The notes beneath the pieces are model-generated. The model was not told where the DNA came from. It made no database searches and worked only from the letters and a program-made list of their open reading frames with translations. From the NCBI RefSeq assembly GCF_004011835.1, contig NZ_RKLN01000002.1:229469-293468 (forward strand): a stretch of 64,000 nucleotides of DNA, given 5' to 3'. Position 1 is the stretch's first letter, and each line of letters starts with the position of its first letter. Positions 1 to 12,079 of this stretch are shown in pieces. Both the position numbers and the translations under genes were made by a program. Source of the stretch: Rhodococcus spongiicola. Lineage in GTDB: Bacteria > Actinomycetota > Actinomycetes > Mycobacteriales > Mycobacteriaceae.

Positions 1-1266
<1,266 letters not shown>

Positions 1267-1271
<5 letters not shown>

Positions 1272-1300
1272 TTTCTAGCCGGAACTGATTTCCAGCGGTC
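1267..1300. repeat. 17-bp tandem duplication spanning the sahH stop codon
   Basis: ACTGATTTCTAGCCGGA is followed directly by ACTGATTTCCAGCGGTC. The first eight bases, which include the TGA stop, are identical. This resembles duplications at the stop codons of secA1, pdtaS and moeZ in the same window. Confidence 0.5.
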
Positions 1301-1323
1301 AGCTCACACCGACCGCCGCGACG

Positions 1324-1360
1324 CGCGGCCGGGAATGGCTTCCTGCCATCCCCGGCCGCG
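1324..1360 (+). terminator. Hairpin terminator after sahH
   Basis: A 16-bp stem with one mismatch (CGCGGCCGGGAATGGC against GCCATCCCCGGCCGCG) closes on a 5-base loop. There is no T-run, as is usual in this group. It lies between sahH and tmk. Confidence 0.6.
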
Positions 1361-1402
1361 GTCGTAGCGGGGCCGTGGTCAGCACCGATAGGCTCGGCGC
1401 TC

Positions 1403-2071
1403 GTGGGAACTCTGATCGCCCTGGAAGGGCTCGACGGCGCAGGCAAACGCACTCTTGTCGCGAAGGTCGTCGCCCGGCTCGAGCAGAAGGGTCTGCGGGT
1501 GGCGACGCTCGACTTCCCCCGCTACGGTGCTTCAATCCATGCCGATCTCGCTTCGGAGGCGCTCAAGGGGGCCCATGGTGATCTCAGCGAGTCGGTCTAT
1601 GCGATGGCCGTGATGTTCGCGCTCGATCGGGCCGGTGCGGCCGGGCAGTTGAAGGAGCTCCTCGCGGCACACGACCTCGTGATCCTCGACCGTTACGTCG
1701 CCTCGAACGCGGCCTACGGCGCCGCCCGGCTGCACCAGCACGGCGACGGTGAGTTCGTTGCCTGGATCGAGGATCTCGAGTTCGGACGTCTCGGGCTTCC
1801 GCGCCCGGACCTGCAGATGCACCTCGACGTGCCGGTTGCGCTCGCGGGGGAGCGCGCACGGCAGCGCGAGGCCGGGGACAGCGTGCGCGCACTCGACGCC
1901 TACGAGAAGGACAGCGGACTGCAGGCTCGCACGGATGCTGTCTACCGCGAGTTGGCCGCTGCGGGCTGGTGCTCGCCATGGTGGACGATCGCTCCCGATA
2001 CTGATCCGGGCGCTTTGGCGGCTAAACTGGCACACTTACAGCAACGGGACGACACGCCGCAGCAACATTAG
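1403..2071 (+). CDS. tmk: Thymidylate kinase
   Basis: Tmk phosphorylates dTMP to dTDP with ATP, an essential step of DNA precursor synthesis. The 222-aa product has the P-loop EGLDGAGK near residues 8-15, the DRY motif (LDRYVASNAA) and a C-terminal lid-like basic stretch (ERARQREAG). The length is close to the roughly 214 aa usual in mycobacteria. The start is GTG at 1403; no strong ribosome binding site is seen. It lies between sahH and mtrA, the conserved mycobacterial position (Rv3247c). The C-terminal tail LAHLQQRDDTPQQH is not conserved in my memory of the family. Function is secure. Confidence 0.96.
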   Translation: MGTLIALEGLDGAGKRTLVAKVVARLEQKGLRVATLDFPRYGASIHADLASEALKGAHGDLSESVYAMAVMFALDRAGAAGQLKELLAAHDLVILDRYVASNAAYGAARLHQHGDGEFVAWIEDLEFGRLGLPRPDLQMHLDVPVALAGERARQREAGDSVRALDAYEKDSGLQARTDAVYRELAAAGWCSPWWTIAPDTDPGALAAKLAHLQQRDDTPQQH

Positions 2072-2139
2072 GCGGCACTCCGCAGGAGTGAATGCTCCTT
2101 ATTCGTGTTTCGCAGCCTCGAAGATGTAACGATAGGGAT

Positions 2140-2817
2140 ATGAAGCCAAGAATTCTGGTTGTCGACGATGACACAGCGCTCGCCGAGATGCTCACCATCG
2201 TGCTCCGCGGTGAGGGGTTTGAGCCTTACGTGGTGGGGGACGGCAGCCAGGCTTTGGCGGCTGTCCGGGAGACCCGGCCTGATCTAGTGCTCCTGGATCT
2301 CATGCTTCCGGGTATGAACGGCATCGACGTATGCCGTGTGCTTCGGGCCGAGTCGGGCGTCCCGATCGTCATGCTCACCGCGAAGACGGACACCGTGGAT
2401 GTGGTTCTCGGTCTCGAATCCGGTGCGGACGACTACATCATGAAGCCGTTCAAGCCGAAGGAGCTCGTGGCTCGGGTACGCGCGCGTCTGCGCCGTACCG
2501 AGGAGGAGCCGGCCGAGGTCCTGAGCATCGGCGACATCATGATCGATGTCCCGGCCCACAAGGTGACGCGCGACAACGCGCTCATCTCGTTGACCCCGCT
2601 CGAGTTCGACCTGCTCGTCGCGCTCGCACGCAAGCCGCGGCAGGTGTTCACTCGTGAGGTCCTCCTCGAACAGGTCTGGGGATACCGGCATGCCGCCGAT
2701 ACCCGTCTGGTGAACGTCCACGTGCAGCGGCTGCGCGCGAAGGTCGAGAAGGATCCCGAGAATCCCGAAGTGGTGCTGACGGTCAGGGGGGTCGGCTACA
2801 AGGCCGGACCGCCGTGA
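2140..2817 (+). CDS. mtrA: MtrA, OmpR/PhoB-type response regulator
   Basis: MtrA is the DNA-binding response regulator of the essential MtrAB system, which in mycobacteria controls cell-wall hydrolases, dnaA and cell division. The 225-aa product has a receiver domain (residues 2-115) with acidic pocket D9-D10 and phosphoacceptor D53 in [12 protein letters not shown]103-type region MKPFKPKE, and a winged-helix output domain ending in [11 protein letters not shown]. The ATG at 2140 is chosen because it gives the family N-terminus; an upstream in-frame ATG at 2092 would add 16 unrelated residues. The stop overlaps the mtrB start (GTGA), so the pair is co-translated. Near-identical to mycobacterial MtrA. 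Confidence 0.98.
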   Translation: MKPRILVVDDDTALAEMLTIVLRGEGFEPYVVGDGSQALAAVRETRPDLVLLDLMLPGMNGIDVCRVLRAESGVPIVMLTAKTDTVDVVLGLESGADDYIMKPFKPKELVARVRARLRRTEEEPAEVLSIGDIMIDVPAHKVTRDNALISLTPLEFDLLVALARKPRQVFTREVLLEQVWGYRHAADTRLVNVHVQRLRAKVEKDPENPEVVLTVRGVGYKAGPP

Positions 2818-4688
2818 TCGGTGCCGGTCGGAACCGGCGGCGTGTCAACCGGGCATTCGCGTCGCTGATCCACTGGTGTCGAGCATGGGGAAACTGGCTT
2901 ACTCACCTCTGGCGGCGGTCACTCCAGCTCAGGGTCGTCGTCTCGACCTTGTCGTTGTCATTGATCGTGATCACGATCCTCGGTGTCGTGCTCACGAGTC
3001 AGATCACCGATCGGCTGCTCGAGGCGAAGGTCACAGCCGCGACGGAGGAGATGGATCGGGCGCGCAGCACCGTCGAGGCGCAGCTCGCGGGTGCTGACGA
3101 CAGTGGATCGCTGCAGTTGCGGCTCGATTCCGCTCGTCTGGCACTGACGAATCGCGAGCCCGAGGGTGGTCCGAGCTCAGGCTCCGCAGGTACCTTCGAC
3201 CCGGTGCTCATCGTGCCGGGCGACGGACCCCGTGAACCCACCTACAGCGGGCCGTGGGACGAGGTCCCGACGAGCCTCCGCGACTTCGTCCGCGCGAACC
3301 AGATCAGTTATCAGTTCGCGACGGTGTCCGACCCGAACGGCTACTCGGGTCCCGCGCTGGTCATCGGCAGCCCTACGTCGTCGGACATATCCACGCTCGA
3401 GCTGTACCTGGTGTTCCCGCTGGCCAGTGAGGACCGCAGTCTCTCGCTCGTGCGTGGAACGATGTTGATCGGTGGTGCGGTCCTCGCTGTGCTGCTGGCC
3501 GCGATCTCTATGCTCGTGGCGCGGCAAGTGGTGCTCCCGATCCGGTCGGCGTCGCGCATCGCGGTGCGATTCGCCGACGGCCGGCTCAAGGAACGCATGC
3601 CGGTTCGCGGCGAGGACGACATGGCGCGGCTGGCGATGTCGTTCAACGAGATGGCCGAGAGTCTGTCGAAGCAGATCATGCAGCTCGAGGAATTCGGCAA
3701 TCTGCAGAAGAGGTTCACCTCCGACGTGAGTCACGAGCTGAGGACACCACTGACGACCGTCCGCATGGCTGCGGATCTCATCCACGACAGCAGCGATGAC
3801 CTCGACCCGCTCCTCAAGCGTTCGTCCGAGTTGCTGGTCACGGAGCTGGACCGGTTCGAGAGCCTGTTGGGAGACCTGCTCGAAATCTCGCGGCACGACG
3901 CCGGCGTCGCGGAACTCGCGGCCGAGCAGTTGGACGTGCGGATGTGTGCAGAGGCGGCGATCTCGACGGTTCGGCACTTGGCCAGGGAGACGTCGACCGA
4001 ACTCATCGTCGATTTCCCCGACGATCCGGTGATCGCGGAGGTGGATCCGCGCCGCGTGGAACGCATCCTGCGCAACCTGCTGGCGAACGCGATCGACCAT
4101 GGGGAGGGTAAGCCTGTATTGCTGAGGCTGCGGGCCGACGATGATGCCGTCGCCTTCACCGTGCGTGACCAGGGCATCGGCTTGCGTCCGGGGGAGGAGA
4201 AGTTGGTCTTCAACCGTTTCTGGCGGTCGGATCCTTCCCGCGTGCGTCGTTCGGGCGGCACGGGGCTGGGGCTGGCGATCAGCGTCGAGGACGCGAACCT
4301 GCACAACGGCACCCTGGAGGCCTGGGGCGAGCCCGGCCACGGCGCGTGCTTCCGGCTGACTCTTCCGCGTGTGCGCGGGCGCAAGGTCACCCACAGTCCG
4401 CTGCCACTCAAGCCGGGCAACGGGAAACCTGCGCAGGGCCAACAGCTGCCCGGAACGCGAGTAGGAGCAGAGATCCGGGCAGAGCGGGCAGAGGCAGAGA
4501 ATGCCTCTCCCGAGGAGGCGCGTCCCGAGCAGGCAACCCCCGGCGGTGCGACCACGCCTGCCGTTGCCGAGCCTCCTGTACCGGATGTGCAATCCAGACT
4601 TCCCGAGGTATCGACAGTGGCTGTGCAACCCGACCCGGATCCGGACGAGTCCCCGACGGTCCCGAGGGTGCGGGAGCGGAAGTCGTGA
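2814..4688 (+). CDS. mtrB: MtrB, sensor histidine kinase of the MtrAB system
   Basis: MtrB is the membrane kinase that phosphorylates MtrA. The 624-aa protein has a cytoplasmic N-terminus, TM1 near 41-61, an extracellular sensor region, TM2 near 216-238, a HAMP linker, a HisKA domain with H307 in [16 protein letters not shown], and an ATPase domain with the N-box at about 421 ([10 protein letters not shown]) and G-box [10 protein letters not shown] near 482. After the kinase core there is an unstructured Glu/Pro/Ala-rich tail of roughly 100 residues. Start GTG at 2814 overlaps the mtrA stop, and the stop overlaps the lpqB start (GTGA), so mtrA-mtrB-lpqB form one operon. Confidence 0.97.
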   Translation: MIGAGRNRRRVNRAFASLIHWCRAWGNWLTHLWRRSLQLRVVVSTLSLSLIVITILGVVLTSQITDRLLEAKVTAATEEMDRARSTVEAQLAGADDSGSLQLRLDSARLALTNREPEGGPSSGSAGTFDPVLIVPGDGPREPTYSGPWDEVPTSLRDFVRANQISYQFATVSDPNGYSGPALVIGSPTSSDISTLELYLVFPLASEDRSLSLVRGTMLIGGAVLAVLLAAISMLVARQVVLPIRSASRIAVRFADGRLKERMPVRGEDDMARLAMSFNEMAESLSKQIMQLEEFGNLQKRFTSDVSHELRTPLTTVRMAADLIHDSSDDLDPLLKRSSELLVTELDRFESLLGDLLEISRHDAGVAELAAEQLDVRMCAEAAISTVRHLARETSTELIVDFPDDPVIAEVDPRRVERILRNLLANAIDHGEGKPVLLRLRADDDAVAFTVRDQGIGLRPGEEKLVFNRFWRSDPSRVRRSGGTGLGLAISVEDANLHNGTLEAWGEPGHGACFRLTLPRVRGRKVTHSPLPLKPGNGKPAQGQQLPGTRVGAEIRAERAEAENASPEEARPEQATPGGATTPAVAEPPVPDVQSRLPEVSTVAVQPDPDPDESPTVPRVRERKS

Positions 4689-6472
4689 GGGGGCGCCTTT
4701 CACGCTGGGCATACCTGCGCGTCGCGGGTGTGGCGCTCACGCTCGCCGTCCTTGCCTCTGGCTGTGCGAATCTCCCTGATTCGTCGGCGCCCCAGGCAAT
4801 CGGCACAATTCAAAGGTCGCCACACAACACGAGCGTCGCCGCCCCAGCTCCAGGGCGAGAGCCGGACCTGTTGCTGCAGGACTTCATACAGGCCTCCGCG
4901 GACCCGGCAAACCGCCACCTCGCGGCCCGCCAGTACCTCACCAAGGAAATGTCGGCCAGATGGGACGATGCCGCGAGCGCGACGATCGTCGACAAGATCG
5001 ACCTGATCACCGACTCGCGATCGGACGATCATGCGGTCTACACGGTCCGGGCCAACCGGGTTGGCGAACTCGAACCGGGCGGCGTGTACCGCGCGGTGCA
5101 GGGAAGGTACGAGGCCAAGTTCAGTTGGGTCAAGGTCGACGGTGAGTGGCGTATCGACGACCTGCCTGACGGCGTGATCATGGACCGCCCCGACTTCCTG
5201 AGTTCCTACCAACGTAATTCGCTCTACTTCCTCGAGCCGACGTCGCAGACCGTCGTTCCGGACCCACGCTGGGTTGCCTCGAGTCAGGACCAACGGGCGA
5301 CCCAATTGATCGGCCTGCTCATCGACGGGCCCAAGTCGTCGCTGTCCGGGGCAGTGCGCAACGAACTCGGTTCCGAGGTGTCGGTGCTCGGCCCGATCAC
5401 GAAGGCCGATGGCCAGCAGTCTCGGGTCGGTGTGGGGCTGGGTGGAATTCGCGTGGACTTCCAGGGTCTGGGTCAGATGAGCGTGGAGTCTCGGGAACTG
5501 CTTGCCGCGCAGGTGATCTGGACCCTGGCGAACGCGGATATCGCGGGGCCTTACGTACTGCTCGCCGACAGTCAACCACTCGACGAGCGCTACGCGAGTG
5601 GATGGACCACGGCGGACGTCGCCTCGCTCAATCCGCTGGCGACGGCGAGTGCGACCGTCGGGTTGCACGCACTGCACGGGGGCGGACTCATCAGCGTCGG
5701 TGACGCCGGCGTCACGCCGGTACCCGGATACTTCGGGGCGTCGGACAACCTCCGTTCGGCCACGATTTCGCCGGACGGGACGCTGGCTGCCGCGGTCGCC
5801 GAGACACGGCTGCCTGAGTCGGAGCCGCAGACGGCCTTCGTCGTGGGGACGTACGACGGAAACGTCGCGACGGCACTCGAAGCGCAAACGATCACTCGAC
5901 CCACATGGGCGCTCGACGGCTCCACTGTGTGGGCTGTGGTGAACGACTCGACGGTTGTGCGAGTTGTCCGTGAGACCGGCACCGGCAAGCTCACGACGAT
6001 CAACGTCGAGAGTGGCGCAATCTCGGAGTTGGGCGGGCCGATCACTGAGCTCCGGCTGTCCCGAGATGGCGTGCGGGCCGCACTGATCGTGGACGGCGAT
6101 GTGTACGTCGCAACGGTGACACGCCCGGCGGACGGCGGGTACTCGCTGACCAACCCCCAAGCCATCGCGCACGGACTGGGCAGTCCCGCCGTATCGCTCG
6201 ATTGGAGCACGGCGGACACGGTAGTCGTGGTCCGCGAGGGTTCGGAAGTTCCGGTCGTGCAGTTGGCCGTCGACGGGTCTCGGGTGGATCCGTTGCCTAG
6301 CCGGAATCTCACGTCGCCGGTTGTTGCGGTCGACGCCACGTCGACCACCGAGTACGTCGCCGACTCGCGTGCGGTCTTCGAGCTCAAGAAGAATGCCCCG
6401 GCGGGTGACCAGTACTGGCGTGAGGTGCCTGGACTGGCCGGTTCCAACGCGATTCCGGTGCTGCCAGGTTGA
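4685..6472 (+). CDS. lpqB: LpqB, lipoprotein partner of MtrB
   Basis: LpqB is an exported lipoprotein reported in mycobacteria to bind the extracellular domain of MtrB and tune MtrA phosphorylation. The 595-aa product begins with a basic N-terminus and a signal peptide ending in the lipobox LASGC, with lipidated C27. A GerMN-type domain follows in the first half and a beta-propeller-like C-terminal half ends the protein. The GTG at 4685 overlaps the mtrB stop by four bases and places the signal peptide correctly; longer in-frame extensions upstream lie inside mtrB and are rejected. Length agrees with the family (about 580 aa). Confidence 0.96.
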   Translation: MRGRLSRWAYLRVAGVALTLAVLASGCANLPDSSAPQAIGTIQRSPHNTSVAAPAPGREPDLLLQDFIQASADPANRHLAARQYLTKEMSARWDDAASATIVDKIDLITDSRSDDHAVYTVRANRVGELEPGGVYRAVQGRYEAKFSWVKVDGEWRIDDLPDGVIMDRPDFLSSYQRNSLYFLEPTSQTVVPDPRWVASSQDQRATQLIGLLIDGPKSSLSGAVRNELGSEVSVLGPITKADGQQSRVGVGLGGIRVDFQGLGQMSVESRELLAAQVIWTLANADIAGPYVLLADSQPLDERYASGWTTADVASLNPLATASATVGLHALHGGGLISVGDAGVTPVPGYFGASDNLRSATISPDGTLAAAVAETRLPESEPQTAFVVGTYDGNVATALEAQTITRPTWALDGSTVWAVVNDSTVVRVVRETGTGKLTTINVESGAISELGGPITELRLSRDGVRAALIVDGDVYVATVTRPADGGYSLTNPQAIAHGLGSPAVSLDWSTADTVVVVREGSEVPVVQLAVDGSRVDPLPSRNLTSPVVAVDATSTTEYVADSRAVFELKKNAPAGDQYWREVPGLAGSNAIPVLPG

Positions 6473-6561
6473 TCCGGTCGCCGCGGTTGTCTGGGCCTTG
6501 TTTGTCGTGAGCCACGACTATCTGGGCCACGGCTGTCGGGGGCTGCGGGCACACTGACCGC

Positions 6562-7230
6562 GTGCGCGCTCTCCTCGACCTCGTCCTGCCCATCGAATGC
6601 GGGGGCTGCGGTAGGCCAGGTAGCGGTTGGTGCGACAGTTGTCGCCGCGCCCTGGCCGACGTCCCCGTCGAGGTATGTCCCCGGGTGGACCCCGGTGTTC
6701 CCGTATGGGCGCTCGGGCCGTATTCGGGGCCACGTCGTGGTGCGGTGATCGCGGCGAAGGAACGCGGCCGGCGGGATCTCGCGGACCCGTTGGGCCTCGC
6801 TCTGGCTCACGCGATCGAGGCCCTGCGTCGGTGGGGCGAACTCGCTTCGCCCCGGTCTGGGTCGCTGTTCCTCGTGCCGGCGCCTACGCGCCCCCGTGCC
6901 GCGCGGAGCCGCGGCGGCGACCCGGTTCTGCGGTCGGCCCGTGTCGCGGCTCATGCTCTCGGTGACGGCAGTCGCGTTGCGCCGATCTTGTCCATGCGCC
7001 GGGGTGTACGGGACTCTGTCGGGCTGTCCGCGACGCAGCGGCAAGAGAATCTGGCGGGCCGGATCAGGGCCTCAGCGCCGGCGCAGCCCCGCAACGGTGA
7101 TGTGTCGCGTCTCGAGGTCGTCCTCGTCGACGATGTCGTCACGACCGGAGCGACAGCGGCGGAATCCGTTCGTACCCTCGCCTCCTCCGGATTGTGCGTC
7201 ACAGGTGTGCTCGTCGTGGCCGCAGCGTGA
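6562..7230 (+). CDS. ComF-family phosphoribosyltransferase
   Basis: This 222-aa protein belongs to the ComF/GntX family of predicted phosphoribosyltransferases; the substrate is not known. The N-terminus has a four-cysteine zinc-finger-like pattern (CGGCG and CDSC, residues 13-27). The PRPP-binding loop is VVLVDDVVTTGAT near residue 190. It corresponds in position to M. tuberculosis Rv3242c. The start is GTG at 6562, 89 bases after lpqB. In naturally competent bacteria ComF aids DNA uptake, but no competence machinery is visible here, so that role should not be assumed. Confidence 0.88.
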   Translation: MRALLDLVLPIECGGCGRPGSGWCDSCRRALADVPVEVCPRVDPGVPVWALGPYSGPRRGAVIAAKERGRRDLADPLGLALAHAIEALRRWGELASPRSGSLFLVPAPTRPRAARSRGGDPVLRSARVAAHALGDGSRVAPILSMRRGVRDSVGLSATQRQENLAGRIRASAPAQPRNGDVSRLEVVLVDDVVTTGATAAESVRTLASSGLCVTGVLVVAAA

Positions 7231-7487
7231 TCGGACATTCGCGGCAGGATCCGGCGGGACCTTCTGCCCTGCGAAGTAGGGCAATTGCGACAAATGTTTC
7301 GCACGACACACCGGTGAAGTAGGGCTGAACAGTGGCATACGGAGCAGTTACGTACTAGCGTCGTTCACACCCGAAGTCACAGGTGGGAGGTGATATTCCA
7401 CATTCTGATGCCGGGTGGTCCCCCGCCCGGTCGAGATCGAACTCGCCGGTCTCACGAACTGAGCCGGCCATTAATCGGGAGGTACGA

Positions 7488-8159
7488 GTGACGACCCCTG
7501 CAAAGGCCTCGGTCTTCGTGGATGAGGACACTACAGAGGCTTCAGTTCCGTCGGGCGTCAGTAACGCCGAAATCGTCGTCAAAGGACGGAACGTGGAAGT
7601 TCCGGACCATTTCCGGGTCTACGTTTCCGAGAAGCTCGCACGACTCGAGCGTTTCGATCCCACCATCTTCCATTTCGACGTGGAGCTCCAGCACGAACGC
7701 AATCGCCGACAGGCCAAGAGCTGTCAGCGAGTCGAAATCACGGCTCGCGGCAAGGGGCCGGTCGTCCGAGCCGAAGCGAGCGCGGACAGCTTCTACGCGG
7801 CATTCGAATCCGTGACTGCCAAGCTGGAAAGCCGATTGCGTCGTACGAAGGATCGGCGCCGCGTCCACTACGGCGAGAAGACTCCCGTCTCCGTGGCGCA
7901 GGCGACAGCTACTCTCGCACAAGACGATTCGCTGGCGCTCGATCGGGAACACTCCCTGGACGGCGAGGCCCCGCCCGGTCCGGGGCAGATCGTTCGGACG
8001 AAGGTTCACCCGTCCGAGCCGATGACCGTCGACGACGCGCTCTACGAGATGGAACTGGTTGGACACGACTTCTATCTCTTCCACGACAAGGAGACCGACC
8101 GGCCTTCGGTCGTGTACCGCCGCCACGCGTTCGACTACGGGTTGATTCGCCTGGCGTGA
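7488..8159 (+). CDS. hpf: Long-form ribosome hibernation promoting factor
   Basis: HPF binds the decoding centre of the 30S subunit in stationary phase or stress and, in the long form, dimerises ribosomes or stores 70S particles. The 223-aa product has an S30AE/RaiA-like domain (about residues 25-125, starting AEIVVKGRNVEVPDHFR) and a C-terminal dimerisation domain (KVHPSEPMTVDDALYEMEL to the end). The GTG at 7488 follows a good GGGAGGT ribosome binding site (7477-7483). An in-frame start near 7383 would extend into leader sequence and is rejected. Position equals Rv3241c, just upstream of secA1. Confidence 0.94.
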   Translation: MTTPAKASVFVDEDTTEASVPSGVSNAEIVVKGRNVEVPDHFRVYVSEKLARLERFDPTIFHFDVELQHERNRRQAKSCQRVEITARGKGPVVRAEASADSFYAAFESVTAKLESRLRRTKDRRRVHYGEKTPVSVAQATATLAQDDSLALDREHSLDGEAPPGPGQIVRTKVHPSEPMTVDDALYEMELVGHDFYLFHDKETDRPSVVYRRHAFDYGLIRLA

Positions 8160-8299
8160 CATCGCGGACCGTCGGTCTACTCGCTTGACCGCGATTGCGC
8201 ATAACATGGGATCCGGCAGGGGTCATCCGACCTCGGCCGGATTCTGCTGTCAAGTACCCGACAGCGGATCCTGACATCGGATTGAGGACAAAGAGGACT

Positions 8300-11257
8300 G
8301 TGCCGTCACTGTCGCTATCGAAGCTGCTCCGTGTTGGTGAAGGTCGCATGGTGAAGCGGCTGAAGAACATCGCCGACCATGTCTCCTCCCTCTCTCCCGA
8401 GGTCGAGAAACTGTCCGACGAGCAGTTGCGGGCAAAGACCGACGAGTTCAAGAAGCGCTTCGCCGACGGCGAGTCGCTGGACGAGATGCTGCCTGAAGCA
8501 TTCGCGGTGGCCCGCGAAGCATCCAGTCGCGTCCTGACCCAGCGCCACTTCGACGTACAGGTGATGGGTGGTGCGGCGCTGCACTTCGGCAACGTCGCCG
8601 AGATGAAGACCGGTGAGGGCAAGACGCTGACCTGCGTCCTCCCGGCGTACCTCAACGCGATTTCCGGTGCCGGGGTGCACGTGGTCACCGTCAACGATTA
8701 CCTCGCCCGACGTGACGCGGAGTGGATGGGTCGTGTCCACCGCTTCCTCGGGCTCGAGGTCGACGTGATCTTGTCCGGTATGACGCCCGCGCAACGGGCC
8801 AAGGCGTACGCGGCCGACATCACCTACGGCACGAACAACGAGTTCGGCTTCGATTACCTCCGCGACAACATGACCCACACCCTCGACGATGTGGTGCAAC
8901 GTGGCCACAATTTCGCCGTCGTCGACGAGGTCGACTCGATTCTCATCGACGAGGCCCGTACCCCGTTGATCATCTCGGGTCCGGCCGATGCGTCCAGCAA
9001 GTGGTACGGCGAGTTCGCACGCATCGCGCCGTTGCTGAAGCGGGACGTCCACTACGAGGTGGACATCAAGAAGCGCACGATCGGCGTGCACGAGGCCGGT
9101 GTCGAGCTGGTCGAAGACCAGCTCGGGATCGACAATCTGTACGAGGCCGCGAACTCGCCGCTGGTGAGCTATCTGAACAACGCCATCAAGGCGAAGGAGC
9201 TCTACCAGCGCGACAAGGACTACATCGTCCGCGACGGTGAGGTCATCATCGTCGACGAGTTCACCGGACGCATCCTTGCCGGCCGCCGCTACAACGAGGG
9301 CATGCACCAGGCGATCGAGGCCAAGGAAAAGGTCGAGATCAAGGCCGAGAACCAGACCCTGGCGACGATTACGCTGCAGAACTACTTCCGTCTGTACGAC
9401 AAGTTGTCGGGCATGACCGGTACGGCCGAGACCGAGGCCGCCGAGCTGCACCAGACATACGGACTGGGCGTGATCCCGATCCCGACGAACCGTCCGCTGA
9501 TCCGCGCCGACAACGGCGACTTGATCTACAAGACAGAAGAGGCCAAGTTCAACGCGGTCGTCGACGATGTCGTCGAGAGGCACGGGAAGGGTCAGCCAGT
9601 TCTGATCGGCACCACGAGCGTGGAACGCTCGGAGTACCTGTCGAAGCAGTTCACCAAGCGCGGCGTCGCGCACAACGTGCTCAACGCGAAGTTCCACGAG
9701 CAGGAGGCGACCATCATCGCCGAGGCCGGCCGCTCCGGTGCCGTTACCGTTGCGACCAACATGGCTGGCCGTGGCACTGACATCGTGCTGGGCGGCAACC
9801 CGGACATCATCGCGGACATTGCGCTGCGTAAACAGGGTCTCGATCCTGTGCACAACCCGGAGGACTACGAGGCGGCCTGGGAGGACGTCCTCGAGAAGGT
9901 CAACCTGGAAGTCAAGGAGGATGCCGAGAGGGTCCGCGAGGCGGGCGGTCTGTACGTGCTCGGCACCGAGCGCCACGAGTCCCGCCGCATCGACAACCAG
10001 CTGCGTGGTCGTTCCGGTCGTCAGGGTGATCCGGGCGAGTCCAGGTTCTACCTGTCGCTCGGTGACGAGTTGATGCGGCGCTTCAACGGTGCCGCACTCG
10101 AGTCGATCATGACGCGCCTGAACCTGCCCGACGACGTCCCGATCGAGGCCAAGATGGTCTCGAAGGCGATCAAGAGCGCGCAGACCCAGGTGGAGCAGCA
10201 GAACTTCGAGATCCGAAAGAACGTCCTCAAGTACGACGAGGTGATGAACCAGCAGCGCACGGTCATCTACGCCGAACGCCACCGCATCCTCGAGGGCGAG
10301 GACCTCGAAGGCCAGGTGGAGTCGATGATCACCGACGTGATCACCGCCTACGTGGATGGCGCGACTGCCGAGGGCTATGTCGAGGATTGGGACCTCGAGC
10401 AGTTGTGGACGGCGCTCCAGACGCTCTACCCGGTCGGTATCGACCACAAGGAACTCGTCGGTTCCGCCGAGGCCGGTGAGTCCGACCTCGACCGCGAAGG
10501 ACTTCTCGAGGCGCTGCTGCAGGATGCGCGCGACGCGTACGCCAGGCGGGAACAGCAGATCAACGAGGTCGCCGGCGAGGGGGCCATGCGTGAACTCGAG
10601 CGTCGTGTGCTGCTGTCGGTACTGGACCGCAAGTGGCGCGAGCACCTTTACGAGATGGACTACCTCAAGGAGGGCATCGGACTACGCGCGATGGCGCAGC
10701 GTGATCCGTTGGTCGAGTACCAGCGCGAGGGCTACGACATGTTCACCGGGATGCTCGACGGCCTCAAGGAGGAATCTGTCGGTTTCCTGTTCAACCTGCA
10801 GGTCGAGGCCGGCACCCCGCAGGCTGGCACCCCGCAGGCCAGCGGCGCTCAGGTGAGCGTGAACGCGGCGTCGGCTGCAGCCACGGCGGCCGGCGGGCCG
10901 GCGCTCGGCGGTCAGCGGCCGGCGGAGCCCGCTCGCCCGCAGCCCCAGCCGCAGGCCCAGCCCCAGCCGCAGGCCCAGCCCCAGCCGCAGGCCCAGCCCC
11001 AGCCGCAGGCCCAGCCCCAGCCGCAGCCACCGCGGGCTCCGGTCGCACTCCGGGCCAAAGGTCTCGACGAACAGAGGCCGCGTGGGTTGACGCTGTCGGG
11101 TCCGGCGGAGGATGGCAGCGCTCAGGTCAGCAGAGTTGCCGGTGACCGAGTTGCCGGTGACGCAGATGTCCCGGCGGGCACTCGCCGCGAGCGCCGGGAG
11201 GCTGCCCGGGCGGAGGCCAAGTCCAAGCGCCCGCCGAAGTCCAAGCGTAAGCACTGA
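8300..11257 (+). CDS. secA1: SecA1, preprotein translocase ATPase
   Basis: SecA1 is the essential motor that pushes unfolded preproteins through SecYEG. The 985-aa protein has Walker A MKTGEGKT (about 102-109), Walker B VVDEVDS (D209), the preprotein crosslinking region, the second ATPase half with [10 protein letters not shown] and [15 protein letters not shown], and helical scaffold ([19 protein letters not shown]). GTG at 8300 gives a short N-terminus matching the family ([16 protein letters not shown]); a longer frame from 8195 is not supported. The C-terminal tail replaces the zinc-binding domain of many bacteria and contains a low-complexity QPQPQA repeat, then a basic end. The zinc domain is also absent in mycobacterial SecA1. 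Confidence 0.98.
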   Translation: MPSLSLSKLLRVGEGRMVKRLKNIADHVSSLSPEVEKLSDEQLRAKTDEFKKRFADGESLDEMLPEAFAVAREASSRVLTQRHFDVQVMGGAALHFGNVAEMKTGEGKTLTCVLPAYLNAISGAGVHVVTVNDYLARRDAEWMGRVHRFLGLEVDVILSGMTPAQRAKAYAADITYGTNNEFGFDYLRDNMTHTLDDVVQRGHNFAVVDEVDSILIDEARTPLIISGPADASSKWYGEFARIAPLLKRDVHYEVDIKKRTIGVHEAGVELVEDQLGIDNLYEAANSPLVSYLNNAIKAKELYQRDKDYIVRDGEVIIVDEFTGRILAGRRYNEGMHQAIEAKEKVEIKAENQTLATITLQNYFRLYDKLSGMTGTAETEAAELHQTYGLGVIPIPTNRPLIRADNGDLIYKTEEAKFNAVVDDVVERHGKGQPVLIGTTSVERSEYLSKQFTKRGVAHNVLNAKFHEQEATIIAEAGRSGAVTVATNMAGRGTDIVLGGNPDIIADIALRKQGLDPVHNPEDYEAAWEDVLEKVNLEVKEDAERVREAGGLYVLGTERHESRRIDNQLRGRSGRQGDPGESRFYLSLGDELMRRFNGAALESIMTRLNLPDDVPIEAKMVSKAIKSAQTQVEQQNFEIRKNVLKYDEVMNQQRTVIYAERHRILEGEDLEGQVESMITDVITAYVDGATAEGYVEDWDLEQLWTALQTLYPVGIDHKELVGSAEAGESDLDREGLLEALLQDARDAYARREQQINEVAGEGAMRELERRVLLSVLDRKWREHLYEMDYLKEGIGLRAMAQRDPLVEYQREGYDMFTGMLDGLKEESVGFLFNLQVEAGTPQAGTPQASGAQVSVNAASAAATAAGGPALGGQRPAEPARPQPQPQAQPQPQAQPQPQAQPQPQAQPQPQPPRAPVALRAKGLDEQRPRGLTLSGPAEDGSAQVSRVAGDRVAGDADVPAGTRRERREAARAEAKSKRPPKSKRKH
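10940..11029 (+). repeat. 18-bp tandem repeat in the secA1 tail (QPQPQA)
   Basis: Four perfect copies of CAGCCCCAGCCGCAGGCC (10940-11011) plus a partial fifth encode Gln-Pro-Gln-Pro-Gln-Ala. The perfection at DNA level points to recent slippage expansion. A separate 15-bp duplication (GTPQA twice) sits about 120 bases upstream. Confidence 0.9.
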
Positions 11258-11282
11258 GGCCCAAGCGCTAGCGCTGAGGCCC
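11243..11282. repeat. 20-bp duplication spanning the secA1 stop codon
   Basis: AAGCGTAAGCACTGAGGCCC is followed by AAGCGCTAGCGCTGAGGCCC. The first copy carries the secA1 TGA; the second repeats it out of frame. It includes the palindrome AGCGCTAGCGCT. Confidence 0.5.
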
Positions 11283-11338
11283 AGCCCATCGACGGCCCGG
11301 ACCAACAACCCGGCCCGAGCGCCTCGTCCGGACGTCGG

Positions 11339-11860
11339 TCAGGCGATCCGCAGCGACGTGAGCGCCCATCCGGGTAAACGTGCGCCATTGCCGCGTTCTA
11401 TACGCGCGGCAATGGCGAACACCCGATGTCCACGTGTGTAGGTCCCGAACACCTCGGCCGCATCGGACCGGACCGGCCGGACTCGGACACGCTCCAGGGT
11501 CGCTGTCCCCAGACGATTCCCGGCGTGCCCGGACCGGGCAATGGACTGGACGACGTCGACCACGGCCGGCGCGGCGACCGCGCGAAGTTGGGCCGGTACC
11601 CGTCGCCGGTCCATCACCTCGAGCGTCAGGCGCAGGGCCAGCTCGGCGAAGCGTCGCGCCTCGGGCGTGACCTTTTCGTCGTGCAGTGCGGAGTCGTCGT
11701 GCACCGCGGATCGCTGTGGCGACCGGCCGCTGTGCGGGGATCGCCGCGACGTCGACGAGATCGGAGTCGAAGGTACGTGGCGCGGTACGGCAGCAGGGAT
11801 GGCGTTCGCTGGTGGCTCGAATTGTGGTGCTCGGGAAAGGAATCGGTGCCCTGCGTTCAT
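11339..11860 (-). CDS. Rv3235-type conserved protein, function unknown
   Basis: This 173-aa protein resembles the actinobacterial Rv3235 family (DUF6459). The first 75 residues are Pro/Ser/Arg-rich and probably disordered. The conserved part starts near TPEARRFAELALRLTLEVMDRRR and includes a FGTYTRGHRVFAIAARIE stretch towards the C-terminus. ATG at 11860 is preferred because a GGAGAGG lies seven bases upstream; a GTG at 11908 would add 16 residues. It is transcribed convergently with secA1 and divergently from the HAD gene. No enzymatic motif is visible. Its position between secA1 and the acyltransferase matches mycobacterial synteny, which supports the assignment. Confidence 0.75.
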   Translation of the reverse strand: MNAGHRFLSRAPQFEPPANAIPAAVPRHVPSTPISSTSRRSPHSGRSPQRSAVHDDSALHDEKVTPEARRFAELALRLTLEVMDRRRVPAQLRAVAAPAVVDVVQSIARSGHAGNRLGTATLERVRVRPVRSDAAEVFGTYTRGHRVFAIAARIERGNGARLPGWALTSLRIA

Positions 11861-12079
11861 TCTGTGCCTCTCCGGTGCCGCGGTCACCGGTATGACGGCG
11901 GGCGGCACGCATCGTTGACGTGTACCGGCGGTTGCCCGACGGTACCTGCGGGTCGAGTCCGCGGAGAGGACGGAATCTGGCGCTCAGCATGACACGTTCG
12001 TTCGTCGAAAGCGAGAGTGCGCACCCGGTCCGGGGCGACAAGTCTCGTCATTACGGGCGGTGAGTCCTAGGGTGATGAC

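Noticed and set aside
8185-8207. TTGACC and TAACAT as a secA1 promoter
   Set aside because: The spacer is only eleven bases, too short for a normal -35/-10 pair; only the -10-like TAACAT could be real.
8315-10645. A 776-codon open frame antisense to secA1, and other long minus-strand frames inside genes (for example 3177-4712, 4700-6172, 15812-17059)
   Set aside because: They are the usual shadow frames of GC-rich genes, lack family motifs and lie fully opposite well-identified genes.
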